A stretch of DNA of 64,000 bases from Strigamia acuminata (GCA_949358305.1 OX442320.1:1614501-1678500); one strand, 5' to 3'. Counted from the first letter of the stretch, positions 20,653-31,729 are shown. The notes: generated from the sequence alone by a model not told the origin. Numbers and translations are program-made.

Positions 20653-20670
20653 TGGGGGCCTGTCCGGGAT
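20653..20670 (+). other. Element D primer-binding site, tRNA-Pro type
   Basis: TGGGGGCCTGTCCGGGAT matches the classical tRNA-Pro PBS (TGGGGGCTCGTCCGGGAT) at 16 of 18 positions, two bases after the LTR end. Gag begins 48 bp later. Confidence 0.7.
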
Positions 20671-20718
20671 CGATTTAAACGACTCGAATAGAACTTGAGA
20701 TCATTTTTATACCCAAAA

Positions 20719-20899
20719 ATGGCAGACAATATCCGAGTAACGGATTCCGACTCCGACGCAAACAAGAGAGCCGGTAGCCGTAAAGGCGCCGATTATCATT
20801 TGCGATCTGGAGGTCCCTTACCCAAAGCCTCAGCGCACGAAGCGAGGCAAAAAAGGCGCAAGCCTAAACCCGATCGCAGAAGCGCATCAGAGGCATCGC
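20719..20899 (+). CDS. gag: Element D Gag, N-terminal piece (interrupted by E1)
   Basis: ATG at 20719-20721 starts a frame (MADNIRVTDSDSD...) of 60 codons that meets E1 at 20900. The frame continues, in phase, at 42019 on the far side of E1. Together the pieces total 3,081 nt (1,026 residues), an exact multiple of three. The N-terminus is charged, first acidic Asp/Ser, then basic with KRRKPKPDRRS. The coding start is supported by the short PBS-to-ATG distance and by lack of any upstream ATG in frame. Confidence 0.8.
20895..20899. repeat. Target-site duplication ATCGC of E1 (partner 42014-42018)
   Basis: ATCGC precedes the first E1 LTR and follows its last LTR at 42014-42018. Five base pairs is the usual copia length. 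Confidence 0.9.
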
Positions 20900-21427
20900 T
20901 GTTGGTCAAAAGACCAATTTGTATCGATGAATATATTCGTTATTTCCTAGATTTCCCATTATGTTTAGGTATACAGCGTATTCTTGTCATTATTTGATTG
21001 ATTTCGATGTTACTATTCGTTTTGCGCTGTCCCGTATGTAATTCCATACTCCTGTACCTTTTAGACTATGATTTGTTCTCCAATTCAATGATTTGTTCAC
21101 ACCTAATGTTAATTTCCGGCACCAGGGTGCCCTTATCACTGTATCCATAAATCCAAGATGGCGCGATCCTTTGATTCCAGCTCCTTGGATATTTTCCACC
21201 TGTTTTGTAATGTATATTTCGTTTTATAAAGTGTTTTATATATTTTTGACATTGTGTTGGGTCTATTCATTGCTTTAGAGCAGCCCACAGTGCGTATAAG
21301 CGACCTTACGTCGCGCACTTTGTTTGCAAGCGATACGGATCGTATCGCCGCCGTCCGCGCGTGTAGCGCGGCTCCAAACACGCTTCCAATCGGTGATAAC
21401 CGATATTTTGCGCATTCTCTGTCTACA
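20900..21427 (+). repeat. E1 5' LTR, 528 bp
   Basis: Starts TGTTGGTCAAAAGACCAA and ends TCTGTCTACA. The first bases form a perfect hairpin (TTGGTC-AAAA-GACCAA). TTTTATAAAG near 21220 is a plausible TATA element. Three other copies are at 24777, 38171 and 41486. Confidence 0.95.
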
Positions 21428-21428
21428 T

Positions 21429-21439
21429 TGGTAGCAGAG
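21429..21439 (+). other. E1 primer-binding site, initiator tRNA-Met
   Basis: TGGTAGCAGAG, one base after the LTR, complements the 3' end of eukaryotic initiator tRNA-Met. This is the usual primer of copia elements. Confidence 0.85.
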
Positions 21440-22327
21440 GATGGTTGTTCAGTGAACAACCGTTCTATTTACCTGATCTTTCGACGCTTTTTCGCAAAAT
21501 TCGCGAATTTGCGCCGATATTTTTATTTTCAGATTTTCGGCGGCCATTTTGTCTTGATTTTCGTCTCGCCTACGACGCCGACGTCCTACCGACGTTCACA
21601 GACGACCAGGGTCGTCAATCACATCAACATTTGTCTAATTTTCTCCGAAATTACGCGGGATTCGCGAATTTCGAGAGAAATATTTTATATTTTCAGATTA
21701 TTCGTCGATTTTCCTTTCGCCAGTGTCGAAGTGACACTTTTCAACGAGAAACGGATCGAATTCTGCTGTGTATACCCCGGCGTATGCACAGTATCGTCGA
21801 TCTATTATTTTCCGGACGAAGAGCCTCGATTTATCGAGAAGAAATTCGGATTTTTCAATCCGAATTTGCGTTTTTTCCAGTTTTTCGAGAAAACTGCGCC
21901 GTGCCTTCATTTGCACGAGGATCGCAACCGCGATCGATTCACCTATTTCTCCTTCTGTCGAAATACCATTGTTAATCTTAAGATAAATTTAAGGCTTTTG
22001 GGGGTTCCTTTAGAATCGTGTTTGCTCTTCGATCGAGTCCGATCACGCTTACACGTATTCTCCGGTTGTGCTTGTCGCGGTACAAGTGAGGTTTCCCGCG
22101 GCTCCAGGAAGCCGATCGGACCCTCTCAGACTGGCAACCGGAGGTTATTTGATTCCTTCAGAAGGAATTGCCCAATTTGTGGTTTTTCGCATCGAACACC
22201 GAGGGAATCGTGCAGTGAAGTGCTCCGAATTGTGAAAAGTGCTCCAATCTCGTGCGACATTTCAGTGCCTCTCTCTGAGCCTGTGTGATTTTCGCGTTGT
22301 GTTACGCTCTTCGCGAATCGATCTACG
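21440..22327 (+). other. E1 leader
   Basis: About 890 bp between PBS and gag ATG, rich in TTCG/CGAA words. Long stretches are stop-free, but the longest frame has no ATG codon, so I treat it as untranslated. The equivalent region in E2 is split by F. Confidence 0.6.
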
Positions 22328-24776
22328 ATGCAGAAAGCGGCCAACTCGAACAGCTTAATTCCGGTTCTCGGTGTCGACAATTATGAACAATGGCGATTGT
22401 CGATGCAATTTCTTTTGAAATCGGAAGGGCTCTGGAGGCACGTGACGGAGGACAAGGAAGCGGAACATATTGCCACGTTAACGCCCAAGGAATTGGACAG
22501 ATTCATGATCAAGAAAGATAAAGCGTTAGGGCACATCTACATCCATGTGAGCCCCGCCAAGCGTACTGTTTTGGAAACCTGTAACACGCCAAAGGAGGCG
22601 TGGGACAAGTTGGCGAAAACCTACGCGCCCAGCTCTAGAGCCCGTCAAGCGGCGATGCGCTGGGAGTTTCTCAGCCTCCAACTCCAACCTGGCGAAGATA
22701 TGCCGGACTTCATTGCCCGCGTCGATAATTACGTGCGGCAACTAAGCGATGTCAACGAGATTATTAGCCCGGTTCACCACGCGTACCAGTATCTGAAGTG
22801 TCTGCCGCCCGAATATGCTCAGGCGACCTTCGCAATATACCATTGGCCAGACCCTCAGTTTACGCCGAAGGATGTCGCCGAACAATTGATTTCCGAGCAC
22901 ATGCGGCTCAAATCCATCGGGTTACTCGGAACGAGCCAATCATCAGCTCACGCGTCTATGAAAGGACAATTCCGACCCCGAAATAAATCCGGACCTCGCG
23001 ATATTTCGACGGTGAAATGTTTCAATTGTGATCAGCTCGGACATTACGCGAACCGATGTCCACGTCCGCCCCGTCAACAACAGGGTCAACCAGCGGCTTC
23101 ACTGCAGCAACGATCGTCACGCAGCAAGAGTCGCAGGCGCAACAAGAACGCTGCCGCGAAGGCCAACAACGCGCGTCCCCGAGAAAGCTCGCATCCACAC
23201 CGAGAGGGGACATTTTTCGTCAATGCGCCGCAGCTTATCCAACGTCCAGTCGCTCATTTTATGCAATCCAATGAGTGGATTCTGGATTGCGGCGCTACAG
23301 ATCACGTTTCTCACGTGCGTGCAGGTTTCACTGAGTTTACCGATGTCATTCCATTCGACATCGAGTTGGGACAGGGAAAGTCCCAAGTCACGGGCAAAGG
23401 AACAGTTCGACTTCTTCTGGCGATCGATAAGACCCGATGCACCGTGAATTTGACCAATGTCCTTTACGCGCCGAATTTCGAGGCAAACTTGATTTCGGTT
23501 TCGAAGATAGACAAGGCACGACATCACATCCACATTTTCAACAGTGAGATACATGTTTATCAATCGGACATTCGCAGCCCACTCATCCGTGCAAAGGAGA
23601 GGGGCGGGTTATATTATGTGGACGGTTTGTGTACTACACCGACATTTGCGACGACGGTTTCTCCCACCGTACAACCGACGACTCCATCGCCACCTGCGCA
23701 AATGTACGTAACGACCGAGGAGGATTTCATTAAAATCCCCAAACCGAAAAGGGGAAAGGGCCAACAGCGAGAGATCACGGATTTTCGAATAGAAATGCCG
23801 ATTGTTGAGACTTCGAAGCAAATTCTGAACCAACAAGCTCCTATTCCGACCAATCCGATACCTCCTCCTATCCCCACGCAAATCCACAATGACCTGACCG
23901 TTCCTCCTTCCTATGCGAGTGCTTTGCAGTCGATCCCGACAACCGTTCCAGCCCTAATTCCTATTGCAATTCCAAATGCAAATTCCTTTCCTCCCCTCGG
24001 CAACCCGTCTCAACCGAAAAAGAAGGTCATCGCCAATCCAGCCTCCGTCAAGGATGCCACCGGCTTATGGCATAGCCGTCTTGGCCACCTTCATACGAAT
24101 GGAATGAAGCTGTTGGCCGCAAACGACCAAGTTTACGGAATGTCACCAGGGGAAGTGAGCAGGGAATTGGCCTGCAACGACTGCAGAATAGCCAAATCGA
24201 CAAAAGCTTCTCATAAGCCTGATCCGAATCCCTCGACTACGAAGCCTTTGGACCTTCTCCACATGGATATTTGGGGGCCCGCCCCTGTGCCATCGTTTGG
24301 AGGAGCGCGTTTCGTCCTTACCGTCATCGACGACGCGACACGCTATTGCTGGATAATACCACTAGCCCAGAAATCGCAGGTTTTCGCAACCTTTAAGGAC
24401 TTCGTCGCTCGAGTTGAGAGAATCCAGGACACCCAAATAAAAGCAATTCGGACTGATCGAGGCGGAGAGTTTATGTCAAACGAGTTTCTCCGGTATCTAC
24501 AAGACAAGGGCATCCAGGGTCAGCGAACGAATCCGTCATCGCCACAGATGAATGGCACGGCCGAGCGCATAAATAGGACAATGGCCGACAACTTTCGTGC
24601 AGTCTTATCCGAAACCAAGTTGCCGGAGGCGCTCTGGGCCGAGCTCTCGGTCACGTTTGCCTACATCAAGAATCGGAGCCCTCATTCTCGACTTAATAAT
24701 CAGGTCCCATACATCCTTTGGCGACAGAGAGCCCTTTCGTTACGACATCTACGAAAAGTCGGTTCCAAGTGCTGGG
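22328..24776 (+). CDS. gag-pol: E1 Gag-Pol, N-terminal piece (interrupted by E2)
   Basis: ATG at 22328 opens a copia polyprotein. Residues 1-225 are copia Gag (VDNYEQWRLSMQFLL, SLQLQPGEDMPDFIARVD). A CCHC knuckle CFNCDQLGHYANRC starts at about 231. The protease motif has Asp 320 in LDCGATDH. A Pro/Thr-rich linker of about 150 residues follows. The integrase zinc motif is at about 580-630, and the integrase catalytic residues are Asp 647, Asp 710 and Glu 746. At 24776 the frame is cut by the LTR of E2, inside the conserved post-integrase region, so RT and RNase H are separated. The remainder is at 38704-41276. It differs from E2 here by very few bases. Confidence 0.93.
24772..24776. repeat. 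Target-site duplication CTGGG of E2 (partner 38699-38703)
   Basis: CTGGG precedes E2's first LTR and follows its last LTR. Confidence 0.92.
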
Positions 24777-25304
24777 TGTTGGTCAAAAGACCAATTTGTA
24801 TCGATGAATATATTCGTTATTTCCTAGATTTCCCATTATGTTTAGGTATACAGCGTATTCTTGTCATTATTTGATTGATTTCGATGTTACTATTCGTTTT
24901 GCGCTGTCCCGTATGTAATTCCATACTCCTGTACCTTTTAGACTATGATTTGTTCTCCAATTCAATGATTTGTTCACACCTAATGTTAATTTCCGGCACC
25001 AGGGTGCCCTTATCACTGTATCCATAAATCCAAGATGGCGCGATCCTTTGATTCCAGCTCCTTGGATATTTTCCACCTGTTTTGTAATGTATATTTCGTT
25101 TTATAAAGTGTTTTATATATTTTTGACATTGTGTTGGGTCTATTCATTGCTTTAGAGCAGCCCACAGTGCGTATAAGCGACCTTACGTCGCGCACTTTGT
25201 TTGCAAGCGATACGGATCGTATCGCCGCCGTCCGCGCGTGTAGCGCGGCTCCAAACACGCTTCCAATCGGTGATAACCGATATTTTGCGCATTCTCTGTC
25301 TACA
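24777..25304 (+). repeat. E2 5' LTR, 528 bp
   Basis: Same sequence as the E1 LTR, by eye. It would still drive transcription, but the transcript would first run through F. Confidence 0.95.
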
Positions 25305-25305
25305 T

Positions 25306-25316
25306 TGGTAGCAGAG
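25306..25316 (+). other. E2 primer-binding site, initiator tRNA-Met
   Basis: TGGTAGCAGAG one base after the LTR, as in E1. Confidence 0.85.
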
Positions 25317-25467
25317 GATGGTTGTTCAGTGAACAACCGTTCTATTTACCTGATCTTTCGACGCTTTTTCGCAAAATTCGCGAATTTGCGCCGATATTTT
25401 TATTTTCAGATTTTCGGCGGCCATTTTGTCTCGATTTTCGTCTCGCCTACGACGCCGACGTCCTACC
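25317..25467 (+). other. E2 leader, first part (cut by F)
   Basis: Matches E1 from 21440; one visible difference (GTCTCGAT here, GTCTTGAT in E1). The rest of the leader is at 32203-32939. Confidence 0.8.
25463..25467. repeat. Target-site duplication CTACC of F (partner 32198-32202)
   Basis: CTACC flanks both outer ends of F. The uninterrupted E1 leader has a single CTACC at the matching place, which confirms the insertion point. Confidence 0.95.
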
Positions 25468-25933
25468 TGATGAGATTGTAGGCGCCGGACATCAGGAAAA
25501 TAGAGCTGAGACATGATTTAATGGGTGCGGGAACTCGCATTGCGCGACCGCCATCTTTAATCGTCACGAACCACAGTAAAAACGACTGCTTTGAGGCTAG
25601 CCGCCCTCAAAGTATGAATACAAGCTTACAATAGAACAAATCATTGTTAGCAAGCAATGACTTGTCCTTTACATGATAAACAATAAGGGAGGAGCAAATA
25701 AGCGATAAACAACTCAAAAGCAATGGAAAAACTAAACGAATATTGCTCATTTGAGCGGACGACGAGAAGGCACATCTTTACAAGTAAATAAACTAGTTGC
25801 GGCACATAACAAGCAGGGTAAAAAATCAGGATCAACTAGTTTAACTAAGTCACAGCAAAGTAAAGACATGCACGTTGCATTTAGCCATAAATATGCAACT
25901 AATAAATCTCAAACAGTTGGGCATATCCCAACA
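25468..25933 (-). repeat. F 3' LTR, 466 bp
   Basis: In sense it starts TGTTGGGATATGCCCAAC (a short palindrome) and ends AATCTCATCA. Confidence 0.95.
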
Positions 25934-25944
25934 AATCCCCCTTT
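25934..25944 (-). other. F polypurine tract
   Basis: The sense strand reads AAAGGGGGATT directly before the 3' LTR. The gag-pol stop codon is only six bases upstream. Confidence 0.8.
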
Positions 25945-25950
25945 GCGCAA

Positions 25951-28900
25951 CTATTTGACTGCAACAAAAATATGCTCACAGAGCTGACATAATCTGGGGC
26001 GCGGCAACCATTTTGTCATCAAATCCGCGATGTTCAATTCGCCAGGCACATGTTTAATACTAAACACGCCTTTTTCATACCAATCACGAAGAAAGTGCAA
26101 TTTAACATCTATATGTTTATTTGCACGGTTCTCGATCTTGTTTTTCGCATAATTGATTGCCGGCATGCTATCGGCGTAGACGCAAGGGACATTTCGGTTG
26201 AAACACAAGATGATATCGGCTTCGTACAGGCGTTCAAGCCATATCACTTCTCTCACGCCATCGACAACTGCGAGAAATTCGCTTTCCATTATACTCAATG
26301 AAGTCATGGATTGTTTTCGACAATTCCATGAAATCGGAACCCCTCCTAAATAAACTATGTGGCCACCAAAGCTTCTCCTACTGTCTTGATCCAAGGCAAA
26401 GGACGCGTCGGTGTAAACCGTTAAATTATTGTTCTTACAATTTGCCAGGTTGATAACATAGTTGGGGGTATTCGCCAGATATCTCAACACTTGTATTAGC
26501 ATTTTAACATGCCTGTTAGAATGGGTCTCATTGTATTGAGATAATACAATAACGCTGAAGAGAATATCTGGACGCGTTCTATTCGCGATAAAGAGTAAAC
26601 TCCCTACTAGGGACCTGTATGGGAACGTCGAGTTTATTTGTTCACCCGGTTGTACCTTCTGTATCATGGTACCGACTGTGACTGGGATTTTAATTTTATG
26701 GCACGGATCAATGTCGTATTTCTCGACTAATTTCGCAATATAACTCTTTTGATGTACTAAAATGTCCCCATTTTTCCTTTCAAAATGAATCCCTAATAAA
26801 AGAGTCACCGGTCCAAGGTTGACAATTTCAAAGCTCTCTTGAATCCACTCGATGATACATTGTTCAACGAAAGCATCACGACTAAACAAAACAATGTCGT
26901 CCACGTAAAACAAAAGTACGGCATCTGAGCCGTAATTATATACGCAATTCAGTCCTAAGACTGGAGTAAATCCTATTTCCAGTAATCGTTCGTGGAGCTT
27001 GAAATACCACATCCTTCCGGACTGGTGAAGTCCGTATAAGGATTTGACTAGACGCCAACACTTGTGTTGGTTCTCCTTGGTCCGGAAGCCCTTGGGGATA
27101 TTAATGTATTGTGGCACATCAAGGTCTCCGTACAAGTACGCAGACTTGATGTCGAGATGTGTATCTCGCCAGCCTTGCAGAACCACAAGAGAACAAAAGA
27201 ATATAAGCACGAGAACAAAGTTGACCACTGGTGAAAATATCTCAGTGAAGTCAACTCCCTCCTTCTGCCCAAAACCTTGCGCAACTAAACGTGCTCTCCA
27301 ACGCTTAATTGCCCCAGTGTAGTCACGCTTGATTTTGTAAATCCATTTTGTTCCCAGTAAATTCATCCCCTCGGTTTTATCAACTTCCTCGTAAACTTTC
27401 CTGTCATTAAAGATATTAATCTCATCATCCATGGCATCCTGCCAGTCGGATTTATTGGGGTTGGACATAGCTTCTTCGAAAGTATCCGGCTCGACGGATG
27501 CATGACCGGCGAACCCAACGGTCTCATCTGTTGCCTTAAAGTCGAAACAACCCCCATCGTACTGATAGTTTTCCTCTTTGCACCATCGTACAACATCAAT
27601 CCGACTGCGGATTCTATCGCCAAGTGGTGTTATGTAGATTACATCTACCTGGCCAGCAGTTTCACCACTCTGCCTAACGGTTTCTCTCCGCTGCCATTGT
27701 GTCATATCTAAAATTTTTAACTTCTCGGGAGCAGCTGCACGCTGTTTCACTGTGTCCCCCTTTAACTTAACACCCCGTGGTGGGTTCCTCCTAACTGGTG
27801 GGGGGGTGAGAGTCGGATTTGGAAGCCGAACTTCCACTTGTTGCTCCTCCTCTTCTTCGATCCCACCAACAGCTTGGGCGATTTCTTCCACAGCTTCAGG
27901 CTCGACCGCCTGTTGGACTAATTGGGGATTCGGAATCGCATGTTTCGGGGCCTGAAACAACTGCTGTATGACAGGGGGCACCTGTTGCTGTTGTACAGCA
28001 GGTAGGATCTCATCATCTGAATCTTCATCCCATGATGCCGCTACAAAATCTGGCTCACGTGGGATGGAATTTGATTGCACCGATTCATGCCAAAAAACAT
28101 TTTCATTAATCTTTACATGCTTTGAAGCAATCACTTGGTTGGACTTGGGGTCCCAAACTCGATACCCACGCGTCTTAATTGCGTAACCGACTAGGGCCCC
28201 AGGCCATGCCCTTTCTTCCAACTTGCTTCTCCTTGTTTGCGAAGGAATGTGCACGAAAACTTTAGAACCGATACATCTTAGATGTCTCAACGACATTTTC
28301 TTGTTATGAAACAAGTTGTAAGGGGTTTTCCCACTCAAGCTTGCATGTGGGAATCTATTTTTAAGATAGACAACTGTCACGGCTAATTCTGCCCACAAAC
28401 CCTTTGGAAAATTGTTTTCGAAAAGCATGGCTCTAATTCCCCCAACAATTGTTCTGTTTGCTCTTTCGGCCACGGAATTCATTTCTGGGGAGTAGGGGTT
28501 TGTTTGGATGCACTTAAGCCCAATAGAAGCCGCATAGTCATCCCACTTTTTCGACACAAACTCCCCGCCGTTGTCTGTCTTGATGCATTTGACCTTTTTC
28601 CCGGTGCTGCGCTCAACTTGTGTTTGCCATCGTTTGAAGCGCTCAAATGTATCCCCCTTATTCTTGATAATTTCCACCCACATGAAACGCGAATAATCAT
28701 CTACAATTATTAGGTAATAGCTGGCCCCTCCCAAAGATTTAAAAGGCTGGGGGCCCCACAGATCCATGTGGATTACTTCCAAAATTCCCTTTGTAGAAAT
28801 TTCCGGGATTGGGGAAAAGGTTGCCCTAGTGCTCTTTGCCTTCGAACACGCGTCACAGGGTGAAAGTTCTTTGTCGGAGAGTTTAACTCCGAAAATATCC

Positions 28901-30624
28901 GGTGAAATTTCCATTTTTGCAATCCCACTTGCGTTAAAATGGCCCATTCTGGAGTGCCAAATGTCCATTGGCTGTGGTTTCACTTTGATCTTTTCGATTT
29001 TTCCCCCATTCGAATTATTTTGCCCGTTAGTATCATTTAAATCGCTTTTCTTAAGATTTGACGCATTTACTAGCGCATTTACGCTCACTTGCTGCTTCGC
29101 TGCAGTCTGCACTGCGCCACTCAATGTGTTTAGTAATGCTGCCTTAAAATCTACTGTTTTTAGTAAAGGATTAATGACACTTTCACTTTTTACAACATTT
29201 TTGACCGAATTTCCACCCACCGCTGCACTCTGTTGCGCAGAAGGTGCAGTTGTGTTCACAATATTGGCCTCTATTTTGCAGTTAACTTTGTACATCCGAT
29301 CATTAGTTTTATCTGCAACAAGGAAAGGCTCACCAATTCGGTCTCTAAACATGGTCAACTTTCCATTTTTGATAAAAGTTGTGAAACCAGCTTCATCTGT
29401 CCGGCCCAGCGATAAGAGATTTTTCTTAAAATTTGGCGCAAAATACACATTTTGCAGTGTGATTTCCCTACATCTGCCTGCATAACAAGATGTAATCAAC
29501 ACGTTTCCAATGCCCTCGATTTTAGACTTCCCTTCCCCCTGCTGGACACTATAGCCGGACAGTGGCTTGAAGGTCACGAACCAACTTCTATTAAATGAAA
29601 AGTGATCTGTCGCACCGGTATCTATGTACCAGTGCGGATCAAAGTCGCAATGTGACATCAAAGACAATGGTGGTGACAAGGTGACTTCCTCTTCAGTTTG
29701 GTGAACTGCCGCTGAAAACATTGTCAAGGGCTCATCAAAAATGTCAACTTGTCCCAAATTGGCCTTTTTGGTCTTTCCACCACGGCCACGTCCTCGTGCA
29801 GTGCCTTTTGCTAGCTGTGCAGAGGTGCCACCTCGTTGGCTTTGCATATTCGCTTGTTGTTTGGGCGGTGACGGGCATTCTCTCGCGAAGTGACCAGTGC
29901 CGCCACAGGAAAAACAAGTCCGAGGTGTAAATGGCTGATTTCCGCCTTTTCCGCGTTGGAATCGCCCTTTTCCAAAGAATGCGCCTGCATTATCAGTGGA
30001 ATCCTGTGTACGCATACCATAGGAGTCTGAAGCTTCAAATAAACGATTATACTCTCCTAATAATCGGTCTTTCACTTTTGCAGGGGTGAAGTCCAAATCC
30101 TCCCAGTGATACATTATTTGTTTTATAGTCTCATAAGTTGTAGGGAGGAAATCCATGTATTGGAATGCAATTTCCTCATCCGTCGGTATTACTTTGACAT
30201 TCGCGAGTTCCGCGACTTTTCTGTCGACACGGGCCAGAAAACACATCATCTCCTCATTGTCCATTAGATGCATTTGCAGGAACTCGCGCCTCAATCTGCC
30301 TTTCCGGGCGCGTGTGGTGGGCTGGTAAGCATCTCGGATTGCTTCCCACGCTCCTTTAGAAGTATCTTTGGCAACGGCCACGAGCTGTTGCGCTTCTTCG
30401 CAACTCAAGCATATCGTGGACCATGCTCGCTTCTCACGCACTCTAAAATCCCGTTTCTCTTTGGCTGTGGCGTTGGGACCCGGCGCGGTCTCGTCGCCCG
30501 TCACGTGGTCCCACACGCCTTGCTGGGATAACAACAACTTCGCACCAATCGCCCATTGTGCATAATTTGTCCCATTTAGTTTTTTGATCGACTTATAATC
30601 GTCGCATTTCTCCTCCGACGCCAT
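25951..30624 (-). CDS. gag-pol: F Gag-Pol polyprotein, 1,557 residues, intact
   Basis: ATG at 30622-30624 starts MASEEKCDDY. The Gag part (KLNGTNYAQWAIGAKLLL) is followed by a CCHC knuckle CFSCGGTGHFAREC from residue 237. Protease Asp 335 lies in IDTGATDH. A Ser/Asn/Lys-rich linker of about 110 residues precedes the integrase zinc motif (WHSRMGHF about 554, then C-C). Integrase catalytic residues are Asp 621, Asp 684 and Glu 720. A Pro/Gln/Glu-rich spacer leads to RT with YVDD (first Asp about 1242). RNase H has YTDASFALD (Asp about 1406) and ESEFLAVVDG. All active-site residues are present and no stop or frameshift is seen. Single-frame expression with internal proteolysis is expected, as in other copias. 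Confidence 0.96.
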   Translation of the reverse strand: MASEEKCDDYKSIKKLNGTNYAQWAIGAKLLLSQQGVWDHVTGDETAPGPNATAKEKRDFRVREKRAWSTICLSCEEAQQLVAVAKDTSKGAWEAIRDAYQPTTRARKGRLRREFLQMHLMDNEEMMCFLARVDRKVAELANVKVIPTDEEIAFQYMDFLPTTYETIKQIMYHWEDLDFTPAKVKDRLLGEYNRLFEASDSYGMRTQDSTDNAGAFFGKGRFQRGKGGNQPFTPRTCFSCGGTGHFARECPSPPKQQANMQSQRGGTSAQLAKGTARGRGRGGKTKKANLGQVDIFDEPLTMFSAAVHQTEEEVTLSPPLSLMSHCDFDPHWYIDTGATDHFSFNRSWFVTFKPLSGYSVQQGEGKSKIEGIGNVLITSCYAGRCREITLQNVYFAPNFKKNLLSLGRTDEAGFTTFIKNGKLTMFRDRIGEPFLVADKTNDRMYKVNCKIEANIVNTTAPSAQQSAAVGGNSVKNVVKSESVINPLLKTVDFKAALLNTLSGAVQTAAKQQVSVNALVNASNLKKSDLNDTNGQNNSNGGKIEKIKVKPQPMDIWHSRMGHFNASGIAKMEISPDIFGVKLSDKELSPCDACSKAKSTRATFSPIPEISTKGILEVIHMDLWGPQPFKSLGGASYYLIIVDDYSRFMWVEIIKNKGDTFERFKRWQTQVERSTGKKVKCIKTDNGGEFVSKKWDDYAASIGLKCIQTNPYSPEMNSVAERANRTIVGGIRAMLFENNFPKGLWAELAVTVVYLKNRFPHASLSGKTPYNLFHNKKMSLRHLRCIGSKVFVHIPSQTRRSKLEERAWPGALVGYAIKTRGYRVWDPKSNQVIASKHVKINENVFWHESVQSNSIPREPDFVAASWDEDSDDEILPAVQQQQVPPVIQQLFQAPKHAIPNPQLVQQAVEPEAVEEIAQAVGGIEEEEEQQVEVRLPNPTLTPPPVRRNPPRGVKLKGDTVKQRAAAPEKLKILDMTQWQRRETVRQSGETAGQVDVIYITPLGDRIRSRIDVVRWCKEENYQYDGGCFDFKATDETVGFAGHASVEPDTFEEAMSNPNKSDWQDAMDDEINIFNDRKVYEEVDKTEGMNLLGTKWIYKIKRDYTGAIKRWRARLVAQGFGQKEGVDFTEIFSPVVNFVLVLIFFCSLVVLQGWRDTHLDIKSAYLYGDLDVPQYINIPKGFRTKENQHKCWRLVKSLYGLHQSGRMWYFKLHERLLEIGFTPVLGLNCVYNYGSDAVLLFYVDDIVLFSRDAFVEQCIIEWIQESFEIVNLGPVTLLLGIHFERKNGDILVHQKSYIAKLVEKYDIDPCHKIKIPVTVGTMIQKVQPGEQINSTFPYRSLVGSLLFIANRTRPDILFSVIVLSQYNETHSNRHVKMLIQVLRYLANTPNYVINLANCKNNNLTVYTDASFALDQDSRRSFGGHIVYLGGVPISWNCRKQSMTSLSIMESEFLAVVDGVREVIWLERLYEADIILCFNRNVPCVYADSMPAINYAKNKIENRANKHIDVKLHFLRDWYEKGVFSIKHVPGELNIADLMTKWLPRPRLCQLCEHIFVAVK

Positions 30625-31718
30625 ATCTAGTCGATTCGTCGCGAAGATTACACTTTATCACTAAATAAATCGTCGCACACACCAAATGAAGCACAAAACA
30701 CACTCTTTACGCTTTTATAAATGGCGTAAACCCCCAAAAGGTTTAGGCGAAAAATTATACAGTCTCCCTTGGACAAATCTCACTAAGTGAGATGCAAAAC
30801 TTTACGTAGTATCTCCCGAGTTCCGACCGGACTCCTAGGACCGCGGGACACTCGGTGGCCAGAGAAAGCCTACGCAAAAATACAATTCCACTACGCGACT
30901 GCGTAAAGGGTGGAAAGGATACTACAAGACCCCCAAACAAAACCTTAAACTTATTAACAATGAATTTCGACAACTTAAAACTAAATAATAGTTGGCAAGG
31001 TGAAAATCCGTTGTTTTGCGGGTTGGTTTGCGTCGCAAAAATTCCCTCGTTGATCCCACGTCGTGAAATCGATGCACGTCGACTCAACGTGCTCGTCCGC
31101 ACCTTCGTAGGATGTGCTCCGTGCACAAAACCTCGGGAAAATGCCAGCGCGTACGTTTAACCCGCTAACTGGTCTTCTAGGTGCTCAAATAGCTGATGCC
31201 TGTGTGCAAATTTATGCCCACACAGGTCCTTACGTTGAAAATTATTCTCACACGTCGTTTTTCGTCTGCTTTGACGAAAAATCCGGCCGCCGTCGAAAAA
31301 TCGATTCGCACGATGACTTCCGTGTTGATTTTCAACGAAAAACGGTCCAAAAATTACGTCGTTTCGACGTATTCTTTGTTGAATCGTGATGAGAGCGTGT
31401 GTCGATCCGTACACACGATTCTCTGCTGGCTTCACGGCCGTACGCGATGAAGTCAAAAAAAATGGCGCCGCAGAAGAAAAATCTTCTTTATATCGGCAAA
31501 TGTGCTTATTTCGCACGAAAAAACGACAATTCTCACACTGTTTTGTTCCAAATTCGTTGGCGAATTGCCCGCACACGTTGTCAAAGCTCGTCCGCTTTGC
31601 TAAAATCCCGAAAACGGCGATACGTCTCTGCGACGATACCGACGAAGTCGCGATGTCCGTTCCTTCACAAAAATCGCCGCCAATTCATCACAAACGGTTG
31701 GCCGCGTCGTCAACCATC
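30625..31718 (-). other. F leader
   Basis: About 1.1 kb between PBS and ATG with no convincing ORF in sense. It is rich in CGAAAA/TTTTCG words, as is the E leader. Confidence 0.7.
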
Positions 31719-31729
31719 CTCTGCTACCA
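31719..31729 (-). other. F primer-binding site, initiator tRNA-Met
   Basis: The sense strand reads TGGTAGCAGAG, two bases after the LTR, as in element E. Confidence 0.85.

Larger units (their letters stand above)
19655..20899 (+). mobile_element. Element D, Ty3/gypsy retrotransposon, part 1 (LTR, PBS, start of gag)
   Basis: This is the first of three pieces of one plus-strand gypsy element, cut here by E1. Removal of E1 and one ATCGC copy rejoins the gag frame exactly. Pieces 2 and 3 are 42014-46545 and 60732-64000. The left border is uncertain; the 3' LTR is outside the window. Confidence 0.8.

Noticed and set aside
21254-22288. A 344-codon open frame across the E1 LTR end and leader
   Set aside because: It has no ATG codon (it opens on GTG), crosses the LTR border and PBS, and another frame of the same leader is also open. 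The leader is simply poor in stop codons.
28766-29485. A 239-codon frame opposite F gag-pol
   Set aside because: Antisense shadow of a strongly supported polyprotein gene.
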